This document shows positions 9,234 to 18,620 of a stretch of DNA of 64,000 nt, in pieces (position 1 is the stretch's first letter; every line of letters begins with the position of its first letter). Both the position numbers and the translations under genes were made by a program. Source of the DNA: Pseudarthrobacter sp. C4D7 (GTDB lineage Bacteria; Actinomycetota; Actinomycetes; Actinomycetales; Micrococcaceae); the NCBI RefSeq assembly GCF_013359725.1, contig NZ_JABFMW010000007.1:1-64000 (forward strand), in the 5' to 3' direction. The notes under the pieces are model-generated. The model did no database searches and was not told where the DNA came from. It saw only the letters and a program-made list of their open reading frames with translations.

Positions 9234-10211
9234 ATGGTGGTGCCGGCCATTGAGGCACGACGGCGGGCGCCCGCCATAGCGCTCGCCGCCGCCCTGGCGG
9301 TCCTCGCCATCATCCTTGCCCTGCTCCTGCCGGCACCCACGGCCGGGCCGCCGTCGGCTTCCCCGTCCCCGGCGGTCCCAACACCGCTCCCGGGATCAAC
9401 CAGTCCGGCGGCCACTGGCAGTGCCCCACCGGCGCAGGAACCACAGGAAACCGGCACCCCCGAAGCAGGCCAGGCTCCGGTGGAGCCACCCGTGAGCGTG
9501 CCACCGGTTCCCGAACCGGAGCCGCCCGAAGGCCCGGCCCCGCCTTCGGAACAGGCCCCGCCGCCGCCGTTTCCGGAGTCCCTCCGGGGCCAGGACCTGA
9601 CCGCAATTCCCGGCGCCGGCCACGTGGTGGCCCTGACTTTCGATGCGGGAGCCAACGCGGCGGGACTGGCAAAAATCCTGTCCGCCCTTGCCGCCCGCGG
9701 CGTGGCCGGGACGTTCTTCCTCACCGGGAACTGGGCGGCGAACAACCCGCAGGCCGTGGCAGGGATCGTGGCCGCCGGGCACCGCGTGGCGAACCATTCG
9801 ATGACCCATCCGGGTTTTACCGGCCTGGATGAGGGCTCGATCGCACAGCAGGTGCGCGGTGCAGAACAGGCCATCCTGGCCGCCGGGGCCGACCCGCGGC
9901 CGCTGTTCCGCTTCCCTTACGGTGAGCGGGATGCCCGCACGATTGCAGCGGTCAACAGCCTGGGCTACGTGGCGGTGCGGTGGACCGTGGACACCCTCGG
10001 CTGGAAGGGAACCAGCGGGGGCGCCAGCGTCCAGACGGTGGCCGACCGCGTCCTGGCAGGCCTGCAGCCAGGCGAAATCGTCCTGATGCACATCGGATCC
10101 AACCCCGACGACGGGACCACGCTGGACGCCGACGCCCTCCCGCAGGTCATCGACCGCATCACGGCTGCGGGGTATGGCTTCACCACCCTCGATGCCCTGC
10201 CGGGACACTGA
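9234..10211 (+). CDS. Secreted or membrane-anchored polysaccharide deacetylase (NodB, CE4)
   Basis: About 325 residues. An N-terminal membrane anchor (residues about 12-30) and a long Pro/Ser linker (35-118) precede a NodB domain (about 130-320). Motif 1 reads TFDAG rather than TFDDG, motif 2 is HSMTH and motif 3 is RFPYGERD; the C-terminal VLMHIGS carries the general acid His. The Asp missing from motif 1 is normally a metal ligand, though TFDAG variants are frequent in actinobacteria. It probably deacetylates peptidoglycan or another surface glycan. AAGG six bases upstream supports ATG 9234 over GTG 9231. Confidence 0.88.
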   Translation: MVVPAIEARRRAPAIALAAALAVLAIILALLLPAPTAGPPSASPSPAVPTPLPGSTSPAATGSAPPAQEPQETGTPEAGQAPVEPPVSVPPVPEPEPPEGPAPPSEQAPPPPFPESLRGQDLTAIPGAGHVVALTFDAGANAAGLAKILSALAARGVAGTFFLTGNWAANNPQAVAGIVAAGHRVANHSMTHPGFTGLDEGSIAQQVRGAEQAILAAGADPRPLFRFPYGERDARTIAAVNSLGYVAVRWTVDTLGWKGTSGGASVQTVADRVLAGLQPGEIVLMHIGSNPDDGTTLDADALPQVIDRITAAGYGFTTLDALPGH

Positions 10212-10228
10212 TCAGGGCGGCCGCACCC

Positions 10229-13030
10229 ATGGCGAAGAGCAGGTCCACCCGGAACAGCCGCGTGACGGCCCGGCAGCCGGACCCGTCCGGCAGCGGCACC
10301 GGATACGCCGGCGATCCTGCCCACCACGGGCTCCCTGTGCACGAGGTGGTGCTGCTGCTTGAGACGGACGCCGCACGGGGTCTGGAAGAGCCGGAGGTGG
10401 CACGCCGGCGCGCGCAGTTCGGGGCCAACGAGTTGCCCCGGCCGCCTCGGGGCGGCATCGGCCGCAAGCTGGGACGGCAGTTTAACAATCCCCTGGTCTA
10501 TGTCCTGCTGGCAGCCGCCGCAGTCACCGCCTTCCTGGGCGAATTCCTTGACTCTGCCGTCATTGCCGCGGTGGTCCTGGTCAACACACTGATCGGATTC
10601 ATCCAGGAGGTCCGGGCGGAGGCGGCCCTTGATGCCCTCCATGCACTGGTCCGCACGCATGCGGCGGTGCTGCGGGGCGGCGAACGGAAGCATGTGCCCT
10701 CCGAGGACCTGGTCCCCGGCGACCTCGTCCTGCTGGAAGCCGGTGACAAGGTGCCGGCCGACCTTCGCCTGGTCCGCCTCTCAGCTCTTCGGGTGGACGA
10801 GTCCGCGCTGACCGGAGAGTCAGGGCCCGTCGCCAAGGACGAAGTAGTGCTCCCCAGGGTCACGCCCGTAGCGGACCGGCGAAACATGCTGTACAGCGGC
10901 ACCCTGGTGACCACAGGCACCGGCGCCGGAATCGTCGTGGCCACCGGCGGCGAAACCGAACTCGGCGAGATCCACCGGCTCATGGGTGCTGTCCGGCCCG
11001 CGGCCACACCACTGACCCTGAAGCTGGCACGGTTCAGCACCACCCTTACCGTCGCCATCCTGGCCCTCGCCGCCGTAGCATTCCTTGCCGGCGTGGCACA
11101 CGGCGAAAAGCCGGCGCAGATGTTCACAGCCGCCGTCGCCCTGGCCGTGGGCGCCATCCCCGAGGGACTGCCGGCCGCGGTGACCGTCACGCTTGCCATC
11201 GGCGTCCGGCGTATGGCCAGGCGCCGGGCCGTGGTGCGGCGGCTGCCCGTGGTGGAAACACTGGGCAGCACCACCGTGATCTGCTCGGACAAGACGGGCA
11301 CCTTCACCCAGAACCAGATGACGGTCCGTGCCATCTGGACCCCCTCCGGCCTGTACGACGTGTCCGGGACCGGCTACGGCCCCGAGGGACACATCACCCC
11401 GGCCGCGGGACAACACCCGGGTGCGGGACATCTGCCCGCCGACACACCGCGTCCCAGGGACGCGGCACTGGACTGGTCCCTGTTGGGCGGAGCAGCCTGC
11501 AATGACGCCAGCATCCGCAGGGAGGGATCCGGCTGGCAGGTGCACGGCGATCCCACGGAGGCCGCGATGCTCGTGGCGGCAGGAAAAGGCGGCGTCAAGG
11601 TCCAGGACTACCTGGCTGCCAACCGTCGGCAGGCGGAACTGCCCTTCACGTCCGGGCGGCAGTTCATGGCCACGCTGCACGCATCCGGGCTCCCGGAAAA
11701 CGGCGGCACAGTGTTCGTGAAGGGTGCCGTGGAAAGTGTCCTGGAACTCTGCGCCTACGAAATGGACGGAGCAGGCGCCGGCAGGCCGGTGCGCAGGCAG
11801 GCTGCACTCGCCGGAGCCCACGCGCTGGCGGACAGCGGGCTCCGGGTCCTCGCCACTGCCATGATGAAGCTTCCTGCCGGTTCCCGTTCCCTCTCCGCCA
11901 CGGAACTGCGGGGCAGGATGACCCTGACCGGCCTGCACGCCATGCACGACCCCCCGCGTGCGGCAGCGGCAGCGTCGGTGAAGGCCTGCCAGCGCGCCGG
12001 CGTGGACGTCAAAATGATCACCGGCGATCACGTGCGCACGGCCGTGACCGTGGCGGCGGCCGTGGGCCTGGCCGCTGACAGCGCCGCCGGGACCGCCCTG
12101 ACCGGCGCAGAGCTCGATGCGATCCCGGCGGAACAGTTCCCTGAGGCCGTGGACCGCGCCACGGTCTTCGCCCGGGTCTCCCCCGAACAGAAGCTGCGCC
12201 TGATCGGTGCCCTGCAGTCCCGCGGCCATGTGGCCGCCATGACCGGGGACGGCGTCAACGACGCACCTGCCCTTCGCCAGGCGAACGTCGGTATCTCCAT
12301 GGGTCGCAGCGGAACCGAAGTAGCCAAGGAGGCCTCGGACATCGTGCTGACTGACGACGACTTTGCCACCATCGAGGCAGCCGTTGAAGAAGGCCGCAAT
12401 GTTTTCGACAACCTGACCAAATTCATTGTCTGGACCTTGCCCACCAACATGGCCGAGGGACTGGTCATCCTTGTCGCCGTCCTGCTGGGGGCGACGCTGC
12501 CCATCCTTCCCACCCAGATTCTCTGGATTAACATGACCACCGCCGTCGCCCTCGGCCTGATGCTCGCCTTCGAGCCGAAGGAACCGGGGCTGATGTCGCG
12601 TCCGCCAAGGCCGCCGGGCCGTCCGCTGCTGACCTGGGCGCTCACCGTGCGGATCCTGCTCGTCTCAACCCTCCTGGTGGCGGGCACGTGGTGGCTCTTT
12701 GAACACGAGGTGGCTTCCGGGGCATCGGTTGCCCAGGCCCGCACCTCGGCTGTGAACCTCTTCGTGGCCGTGGAGGTCTTCTACCTGTTCAGCTGCCGGT
12801 CCCTGGCCAGGCCGGCCTGGCGGCTGCGTCCCTTCGGCAACAAATGGCTCCTCCTTGGCGTGCTGGTGCAGGCTGCCGCCCAGCTGGCCCTGACCTACAC
12901 GCCGTTGATGAACCAGTTGTTCCGCACCGCCCCCATCGACGGAGACGCGTGGCTGCGGATCATCGGCCTGGCTGTACTCGCCTCCCTGGCCGTCGCTGTG
13001 GACAAGAGGCTGCGCCCCCGCGGCTTCTAG
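10229..13030 (+). CDS. P2A-type cation-transporting P-type ATPase (CtpF-like)
   Basis: A 933-residue pump. In order: N-terminal cation-ATPase domain (VVLLLETDAARGL, NELPRPPRGG), TM1-2, actuator loop with TGESGPV, TM3-4 with PEGLPAAVTVTLA (Glu as in Ca2+ pumps), phosphorylation Asp354 in CSDKTGT, nucleotide domain with KGAVE, hinge TGDGVNDAPAL and six C-terminal membrane segments. PEGLPA and overall length match P2A (calcium or manganese) pumps. In Mycobacterium tuberculosis the related ctpF sits beside a USP gene in the DosR regulon, so context agrees. The start ATG is 17 bases after the deacetylase stop. Ion specificity is inferred. Confidence 0.9.
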   Translation: MAKSRSTRNSRVTARQPDPSGSGTGYAGDPAHHGLPVHEVVLLLETDAARGLEEPEVARRRAQFGANELPRPPRGGIGRKLGRQFNNPLVYVLLAAAAVTAFLGEFLDSAVIAAVVLVNTLIGFIQEVRAEAALDALHALVRTHAAVLRGGERKHVPSEDLVPGDLVLLEAGDKVPADLRLVRLSALRVDESALTGESGPVAKDEVVLPRVTPVADRRNMLYSGTLVTTGTGAGIVVATGGETELGEIHRLMGAVRPAATPLTLKLARFSTTLTVAILALAAVAFLAGVAHGEKPAQMFTAAVALAVGAIPEGLPAAVTVTLAIGVRRMARRRAVVRRLPVVETLGSTTVICSDKTGTFTQNQMTVRAIWTPSGLYDVSGTGYGPEGHITPAAGQHPGAGHLPADTPRPRDAALDWSLLGGAACNDASIRREGSGWQVHGDPTEAAMLVAAGKGGVKVQDYLAANRRQAELPFTSGRQFMATLHASGLPENGGTVFVKGAVESVLELCAYEMDGAGAGRPVRRQAALAGAHALADSGLRVLATAMMKLPAGSRSLSATELRGRMTLTGLHAMHDPPRAAAAASVKACQRAGVDVKMITGDHVRTAVTVAAAVGLAADSAAGTALTGAELDAIPAEQFPEAVDRATVFARVSPEQKLRLIGALQSRGHVAAMTGDGVNDAPALRQANVGISMGRSGTEVAKEASDIVLTDDDFATIEAAVEEGRNVFDNLTKFIVWTLPTNMAEGLVILVAVLLGATLPILPTQILWINMTTAVALGLMLAFEPKEPGLMSRPPRPPGRPLLTWALTVRILLVSTLLVAGTWWLFEHEVASGASVAQARTSAVNLFVAVEVFYLFSCRSLARPAWRLRPFGNKWLLLGVLVQAAAQLALTYTPLMNQLFRTAPIDGDAWLRIIGLAVLASLAVAVDKRLRPRGF

Positions 13031-13074
13031 CCGCCGTGGGCAGGCCGGAAAATGGCCGCCGGTGCGCTCTGGAC

Positions 13075-13088
13075 AGGACCAATGGCTC
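13075..13088 (+). promoter_or_regulatory. Weak DosR-like box
   Basis: AGGACCAATGGCTC, a poorer match to the box family, with AATACT 24 bases after it (13113-13118). It could drive the SHOCT and DUF3040 genes. It is not counted among the nine clearest sites. Confidence 0.35.
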
Positions 13089-13173
13089 TCCCGCACGGGT
13101 CCGGCACAGCCCAATACTGGAAGGGAAAGCAGACGGCTGGCGTCGGCCTTTCAGTGGACCGGAGGTCGCGGAA

Positions 13174-13431
13174 GTGTACGGCTGGAACGACGGCATGGGC
13201 CTGTGGGGCTATGTCCTGATGAGCATCAGCATGGTGGTGGTCTGGGGAGCAATCATCACCGGAATTGTCCTGCTGGCCCGTTCCCTGCGGGCTCCCTCGC
13301 CGTATGGCACCCATCCCCAACCACCGCGGGTGGCAGAAGACGTCCTGGCTGAGCGGTTCGCCCGCGGGGAGATCGATGCTTCTGAATACCGTGACCGGCT
13401 GGCTGTCCTGCGCGGCCACCCGGGCACCTGA
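13174..13431 (+). CDS. Small SHOCT-domain membrane protein
   Basis: 85 residues: one membrane segment (about 10-32, VLMSISMVVVWGAIITGIV) and a C-terminal SHOCT-like motif (ERFARGEIDASEYRDRLAVL), a short helical oligomerisation element common in small actinobacterial membrane proteins. GTG 13174 was chosen because GGAGG lies eight bases upstream; longer in-frame starts overlap the ATPase. Function unknown. Confidence 0.8.
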   Translation: MYGWNDGMGLWGYVLMSISMVVVWGAIITGIVLLARSLRAPSPYGTHPQPPRVAEDVLAERFARGEIDASEYRDRLAVLRGHPGT

Positions 13432-13471
13432 GACCGTGGCACCCGCAGGCAACGGACACGGGGATGCAGCC

Positions 13472-13789
13472 ATGCCGCTCTCTGAATTCGAGAAACGCGA
13501 ACTCGACCTGATCGGCCACAGCCTGGAAGCGGAAGATCCCCGGCTGGCGGCCCTGCTCAACAAGGACGCCTTTGAGCTTTCACTGCGCAGGCGGTTCCGG
13601 CGGGGCCTCATCCTCGTCGCAGCCGGCGCGTGCATCCTGATTCTGGGGCTGATGATCCGGGTTCCAGTGCTGGGCATCGCCGGATTTGCCGTCATGAACG
13701 GGGCCGCTTACTGGGCCATCAAAGACTTCCGCTGGTCCCTGCGGCCAACCAACCGGAACGTCACCCAAGTGGAAGGCAACAGCGAGTGA
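13472..13789 (+). CDS. DUF3040 membrane protein
   Basis: 105 residues with the DUF3040 N-terminus MPLSEFEKRELDLIGHSLEAEDPRLAALL followed by two membrane helices (about 43-85). DUF3040 proteins are widespread in actinobacteria with unknown function, often near division or stress genes. It follows the SHOCT gene by 40 bases and is probably co-transcribed. Confidence 0.8.
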   Translation: MPLSEFEKRELDLIGHSLEAEDPRLAALLNKDAFELSLRRRFRRGLILVAAGACILILGLMIRVPVLGIAGFAVMNGAAYWAIKDFRWSLRPTNRNVTQVEGNSE

Positions 13790-13796
13790 ACGACGA

Positions 13797-13827
13797 CGGC
13801 GCCCCGGCTCCCGGAGCCAAGGCGCCG
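13797..13827. terminator. Compound hairpin between convergent genes
   Basis: CGGCGCC (13797-13803) pairs with GGCGCCG (13821-13827), enclosing GGCTC/GAGCC (13806-13818). It lies between DUF3040 and a convergent USP gene and has no T tract, so it is a possible terminator only. Confidence 0.45.
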
Positions 13828-13854
13828 GGCGTCGGGGCATCAGGGCATCAGGCG

Positions 13855-14349
13855 TCACGGCAGCTCGGAATTCCGGGGCGAGGTGTCTCCTGTTCCTGCC
13901 TCCGGAGCGTGCACCACCAGGACGGGACAATGTGCGTGGCTCACGCACGCTGAACTGACGGACCCTGGCACAAAGTTCCCGTGCCCCCTCCTGCCGACAA
14001 TCAGCAGTGACGCATTGCGGCTCGCATCGATCAGCGCCGGGCCCGGCCTGCCGCGCACCAGGCGCGGGTGCACAAAGGCCGGCACGTCCTCGAAAACATC
14101 CGCCAACGCCTGCTCCAGCACCTGGTGGGCAGCATACTTGAAGCCTTCGATCCCCACCGCCAGGTACACGCCGTAGCCTGCCGGAACGTCCCAGCAGGCC
14201 CAGGCCTCCACCGGCGCGGACAGTGGCTCGGCCAGGGCCCTGGCCACCCGCAGCGCCGCGATGGATGACTCGGAGCCGTCCACCCCCACAATGATCCTGG
14301 ACCTCGGGCCGTTGGCAGGCGCCGCTGCCCCGTTCCCTGCTGCTGCCAC
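13855..14349 (-). CDS. Single-domain universal stress protein with shortened ATP loop
   Basis: 164 residues, UspA fold (RIIVGVDGSESSIAALRVA start; CPVLVVHAPE near the end). The ATP-binding loop reads VGRRGHGNFVPGSVS: six residues instead of nine between the second Gly and Gly-Ser. This suggests ATP binding may be lost or altered, in contrast to the paralogue at 8727-9194. The GTG start at 14349 has AGGAGG just upstream. It is divergent from the devR-like gene and shares its regulatory gap with two DosR-like boxes. Confidence 0.9.
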   Translation of the reverse strand: MAAAGNGAAAPANGPRSRIIVGVDGSESSIAALRVARALAEPLSAPVEAWACWDVPAGYGVYLAVGIEGFKYAAHQVLEQALADVFEDVPAFVHPRLVRGRPGPALIDASRNASLLIVGRRGHGNFVPGSVSSACVSHAHCPVLVVHAPEAGTGDTSPRNSELP

Positions 14350-14403
14350 GTTTCCTCCTGTTGACGTCCACCCCAGCGTGGACCAGAACCGCTGCCTGGT
14401 AAA

Positions 14404-14417
14404 GGGTCAAAGGTCAT
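14404..14417 (-). promoter_or_regulatory. DosR-like box B3
   Basis: On the minus strand ATGACCTTTGACCC. CACGCT begins 24 bases beyond the box (14380-14375), giving a predicted start near 14368 and a 19-base leader to the USP gene. Confidence 0.5.
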
Positions 14418-14476
14418 CATGGGCTCCCGCATGCCATCAAGCCATGCCCAGCACCGGCCGCGACATGCGGGGCCCG

Positions 14477-14490
14477 CGGACTTTGGTCCC
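14477..14490 (+). promoter_or_regulatory. DosR-like box B4 (candidate autoregulatory site)
   Basis: CGGACTTTGGTCCC, 12 of 14 to the published mycobacterial core GGGACTWWAGTCCC and the best match in the window. AACAAT at 14514-14519 begins 24 bases past the box, predicting a transcript start near 14526 and a 63-base leader to the response regulator gene. Confidence 0.65.
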
Positions 14491-14588
14491 TTCCGGCACA
14501 GTGCCGGGCAGGTAACAATGGGACCAGGCCCTTCCCGGGGGCCGCCCCGCGCAGGCGGGACTGGGCGTAAAGATTTTGGGAGTGTTCG

Positions 14589-15269
14589 GTGCAGATGCAT
14601 GAAACTGGGGCTGATGAAGCAGCGGGATCGCCCGGCCAGGTCCGCGTGTTCATCCTCGATGACCACGAACTCGTCCGGCAGGGGCTGAAGGACCTGCTGG
14701 AAGGCGAAGGTTTCCTCGTCGTCGGCGAAAGCGGATCCGCGGCCGAGGCCACCCGGCGCATCCCCGCCCTGCACCCTGACATCGCCATCCTGGACGGCAG
14801 GCTCCCCGACGGCACGGGGATTGAAGTCTGCAGGGACGTGCGCTCGCTTGATCCGCGCCTGCGCTGCCTGATCCTCACCAGCTACGACGATGAACAGGCC
14901 CTCCGTGGGGCAGTCCTTGCCGGTGCGTCCGGATACATCCTGAAGCAGATCAGGAGTGATGACCTCCTGGCCGGTATCCGCAGGGCTGCCGCAGGGGAAT
15001 CCCTGTTTGACCCGGGAGTGGAGCAGCAAATCATTGCCGGCCTGTCCACGGCCCCCACCGATCCACGACTGGATGGCCTGAGCGCGCAGGAGAAAAAGGT
15101 ACTGGCCCTGATCGGCCAGGGACTGACCAACCGCCAGATCGGTGATGACCTGTTCCTGGCCGAAAAAACCGTCAAGAACTACGTGTCGTCCATCCTGGCC
15201 AAGCTGGGCTTCGAACGCAGGACGCAGGCCGCCGTCTACGTCACCAAAAGCTCCACGGACTCAGCCTGA
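14589..15269 (+). CDS. devR: NarL/LuxR-type response regulator, DevR (DosR)-like
   Basis: 226 residues. Receiver domain (about 18-135) with acidic pair DD at 24-25, phosphoacceptor Asp69 in IAILDGRLPDGTG, Thr/Ser in LILTSY and Lys in GYILKQ; LuxR-type helix-turn-helix (about 160-222) with GLTNRQIGDDLFLAEKTVKN followed by YVSSILAKLGFERRTQAAV. This recognition region is nearly identical to what I know of mycobacterial DosR, including the Lys/Lys/Asn of EKTVKN that contact the box. GTG 14589 has GGGAG six bases upstream. Partner kinase converges from the 3' side, 27 bases away. The predicted role is activation of the surrounding island in hypoxia or energy stress. Confidence 0.9.
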   Translation: MQMHETGADEAAGSPGQVRVFILDDHELVRQGLKDLLEGEGFLVVGESGSAAEATRRIPALHPDIAILDGRLPDGTGIEVCRDVRSLDPRLRCLILTSYDDEQALRGAVLAGASGYILKQIRSDDLLAGIRRAAAGESLFDPGVEQQIIAGLSTAPTDPRLDGLSAQEKKVLALIGQGLTNRQIGDDLFLAEKTVKNYVSSILAKLGFERRTQAAVYVTKSSTDSA

Positions 15270-15296
15270 TCCAGCCCGGCAACGTCCTGCGACGGG

Positions 15297-17030
<1,734 letters not shown>

Positions 17031-17175
17031 CTAAGAGTCCGAAGCGGAAGTGCCGGCCCCCGCCCCCAATACCGCCTTCACATGAGCATGAAGACGCCCT
17101 TCCCTCCCATGGTAGGAGAGCGCGGCGGGAAATGCCCTCAGTAACCTTGGCATCTGCCGCGGGAAGGCCCTGCCC

Positions 17176-17189
17176 GGGACCTTCTTCCC
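17176..17189 (+). promoter_or_regulatory. DosR-like box B5
   Basis: GGGACCTTCTTCCC. TAGGCT at 17213-17218 begins 24 bases beyond the box and ends six bases before the ATG at 17225, so the predicted +1 is the start codon itself (leaderless). Confidence 0.65.
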
Positions 17190-17224
17190 TATCGGCAGCC
17201 GCATGGCGGCCCTAGGCTACGGCC

Positions 17225-17683
17225 ATGAACAGCGCTGAGACAGAGCCGGAAATCAAGGAACTCGGAGTCCACGATTGCTGGCGATACCTCCGGTCAACGT
17301 CCCTCTGCAGGATTGCCTTCACTGACGGCGGCGCGGTGGAGAACTATCCGGTGAACTTCGTCCCCACCAACGGCACGTTGCTCATCCGCACCGGTGAAGG
17401 AACAAAGCTCGCATCCCTGGCCGACCGAAAACCAGTGGCCGTCGAGGCGGACGGGATGAACCAGTACGGCACCATCGCCTGGAGCGTCATCCTGAAGGGG
17501 CACGCCCTGGTGGTCTCCGACGAGGAAGAAACCAGGGATGCCATGGAAGCGGGCCTGTCCCCGTGGCAGCCGGGTCAAAAGAACATCCTGATCCGGATCA
17601 CGCCGGAGGACATCAGCGGCCGGAAGTTTGTCATCGCCGCCCCCACCCACTGGTGGCCGCCCAGGGAGCCCACCGCAGACTAG
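17225..17683 (+). CDS. Pyridoxamine 5'-phosphate oxidase-like FMN-binding protein
   Basis: 152 residues of the PNPOx-like split-barrel family. Visible blocks are CWRYLRSTSLCRIAF, NYPVNFVPTNGTLLIRTGEGTKL and WSVILKGHALVV, typical of small actinobacterial flavin/F420-binding proteins whose relatives occur in the mycobacterial DosR regulon. It probably binds FMN or F420 and acts in redox stress; substrate unknown. No ribosome binding site precedes the ATG, consistent with the leaderless promoter predicted from box B5. It likely heads an operon with the next USP, P-type ATPase and Hsp20. Confidence 0.85.
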   Translation: MNSAETEPEIKELGVHDCWRYLRSTSLCRIAFTDGGAVENYPVNFVPTNGTLLIRTGEGTKLASLADRKPVAVEADGMNQYGTIAWSVILKGHALVVSDEEETRDAMEAGLSPWQPGQKNILIRITPEDISGRKFVIAAPTHWWPPREPTAD

Positions 17684-17732
17684 CCTGCACGCCCGGACCT
17701 ACACCCCACCAGAACCCCAAAGGATGGACCCC

Positions 17733-18596
17733 ATGGCACCTGCCAAGCCAATCGCCGTCGGCATCTCAGACACCTCGGCGTCCAACGCCGCCCTGTTGTG
17801 GGCAGCAGCCCGGGCCAGCCGGCTCAAGTGCCCGCTCGCCGTCGTGAACGTTGTGGATGACCGATGGATGGCCGCGGAAGTCCTCCCGTACCTCGAGGTC
17901 CTGCGGGAATCCGGCATGGGCCTGCTGAAGGAAGCGGGCGAGAAGGCCACCGCCGCCGAACCCGGCCTGCAGATTTCACTCCAGCTCCTGGAGGGTGGGG
18001 TGGGTGCCGCCCTGGGCGACTACTCGAAGAATGCCTCCATGCTGGTGCTGGGAACCAGCGGGCAGAACCGTGGCGCCCTGACGGACCGCGCGCTCCAGGC
18101 GGCAGCAACCGCCGAATGCCCTGTGGCTGTGATCGGTGACGGCCAGGCGGACGGCCGCGGCATCCTGGTGGGCGTGGACGGCTCCCGCGAGGCAACCCAG
18201 GCAGTGGCATTCGCGGCAGCCGAAGCAGACGCACTCGGTGAGGAACTGACCGTCCTCTACGCGTTCACCGGCCCCAACCGCTGGATTGCGGCCGGGCTCC
18301 CGCAAAGCAGCTTCGCCACCCATGTGGTTGAGGAAGAGCAGATTGTGCTGGCCGAAACCGAGGCGGGCCTGCGGCAGGACTACCCGGACCTTGTGGTGCA
18401 CACCGTGATGGAAACCGTGCTGGAGCCAGCCGACGCCCTGCTTCGCGCTGCTGAGGGCGCCCGTTTGCTGGTCCTGGGCAGCCGCGGAAAGGGCGGCTTC
18501 GGACGGTTCTTCCTGGGCTCCACGGCGCACGCAGTGATGGCCCAGCCGCCCTGCCCCACCGTGATCACCCGCATGCACAAACAGCACAACGACTGA
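17733..18596 (+). CDS. Tandem-domain universal stress protein
   Basis: 287 residues, two UspA domains similar in arrangement to the 6223 protein. It begins MAPAKPIAVGISDTSASNAALLW; the second domain has an intact ATP loop LGSRGKGGFGRFFLGST. The first domain loop (GTSGQNRGALTDRAL) is degenerate, as in its paralogue. CAAAGG eight bases before ATG 17733 decides the start against ATG 17724. It follows the PNPOx gene by 49 bases. Confidence 0.92.
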   Translation: MAPAKPIAVGISDTSASNAALLWAAARASRLKCPLAVVNVVDDRWMAAEVLPYLEVLRESGMGLLKEAGEKATAAEPGLQISLQLLEGGVGAALGDYSKNASMLVLGTSGQNRGALTDRALQAAATAECPVAVIGDGQADGRGILVGVDGSREATQAVAFAAAEADALGEELTVLYAFTGPNRWIAAGLPQSSFATHVVEEEQIVLAETEAGLRQDYPDLVVHTVMETVLEPADALLRAAEGARLLVLGSRGKGGFGRFFLGSTAHAVMAQPPCPTVITRMHKQHND

Positions 18597-18620
18597 CCGG
18601 GCCACCCGCCTGGCCACACC

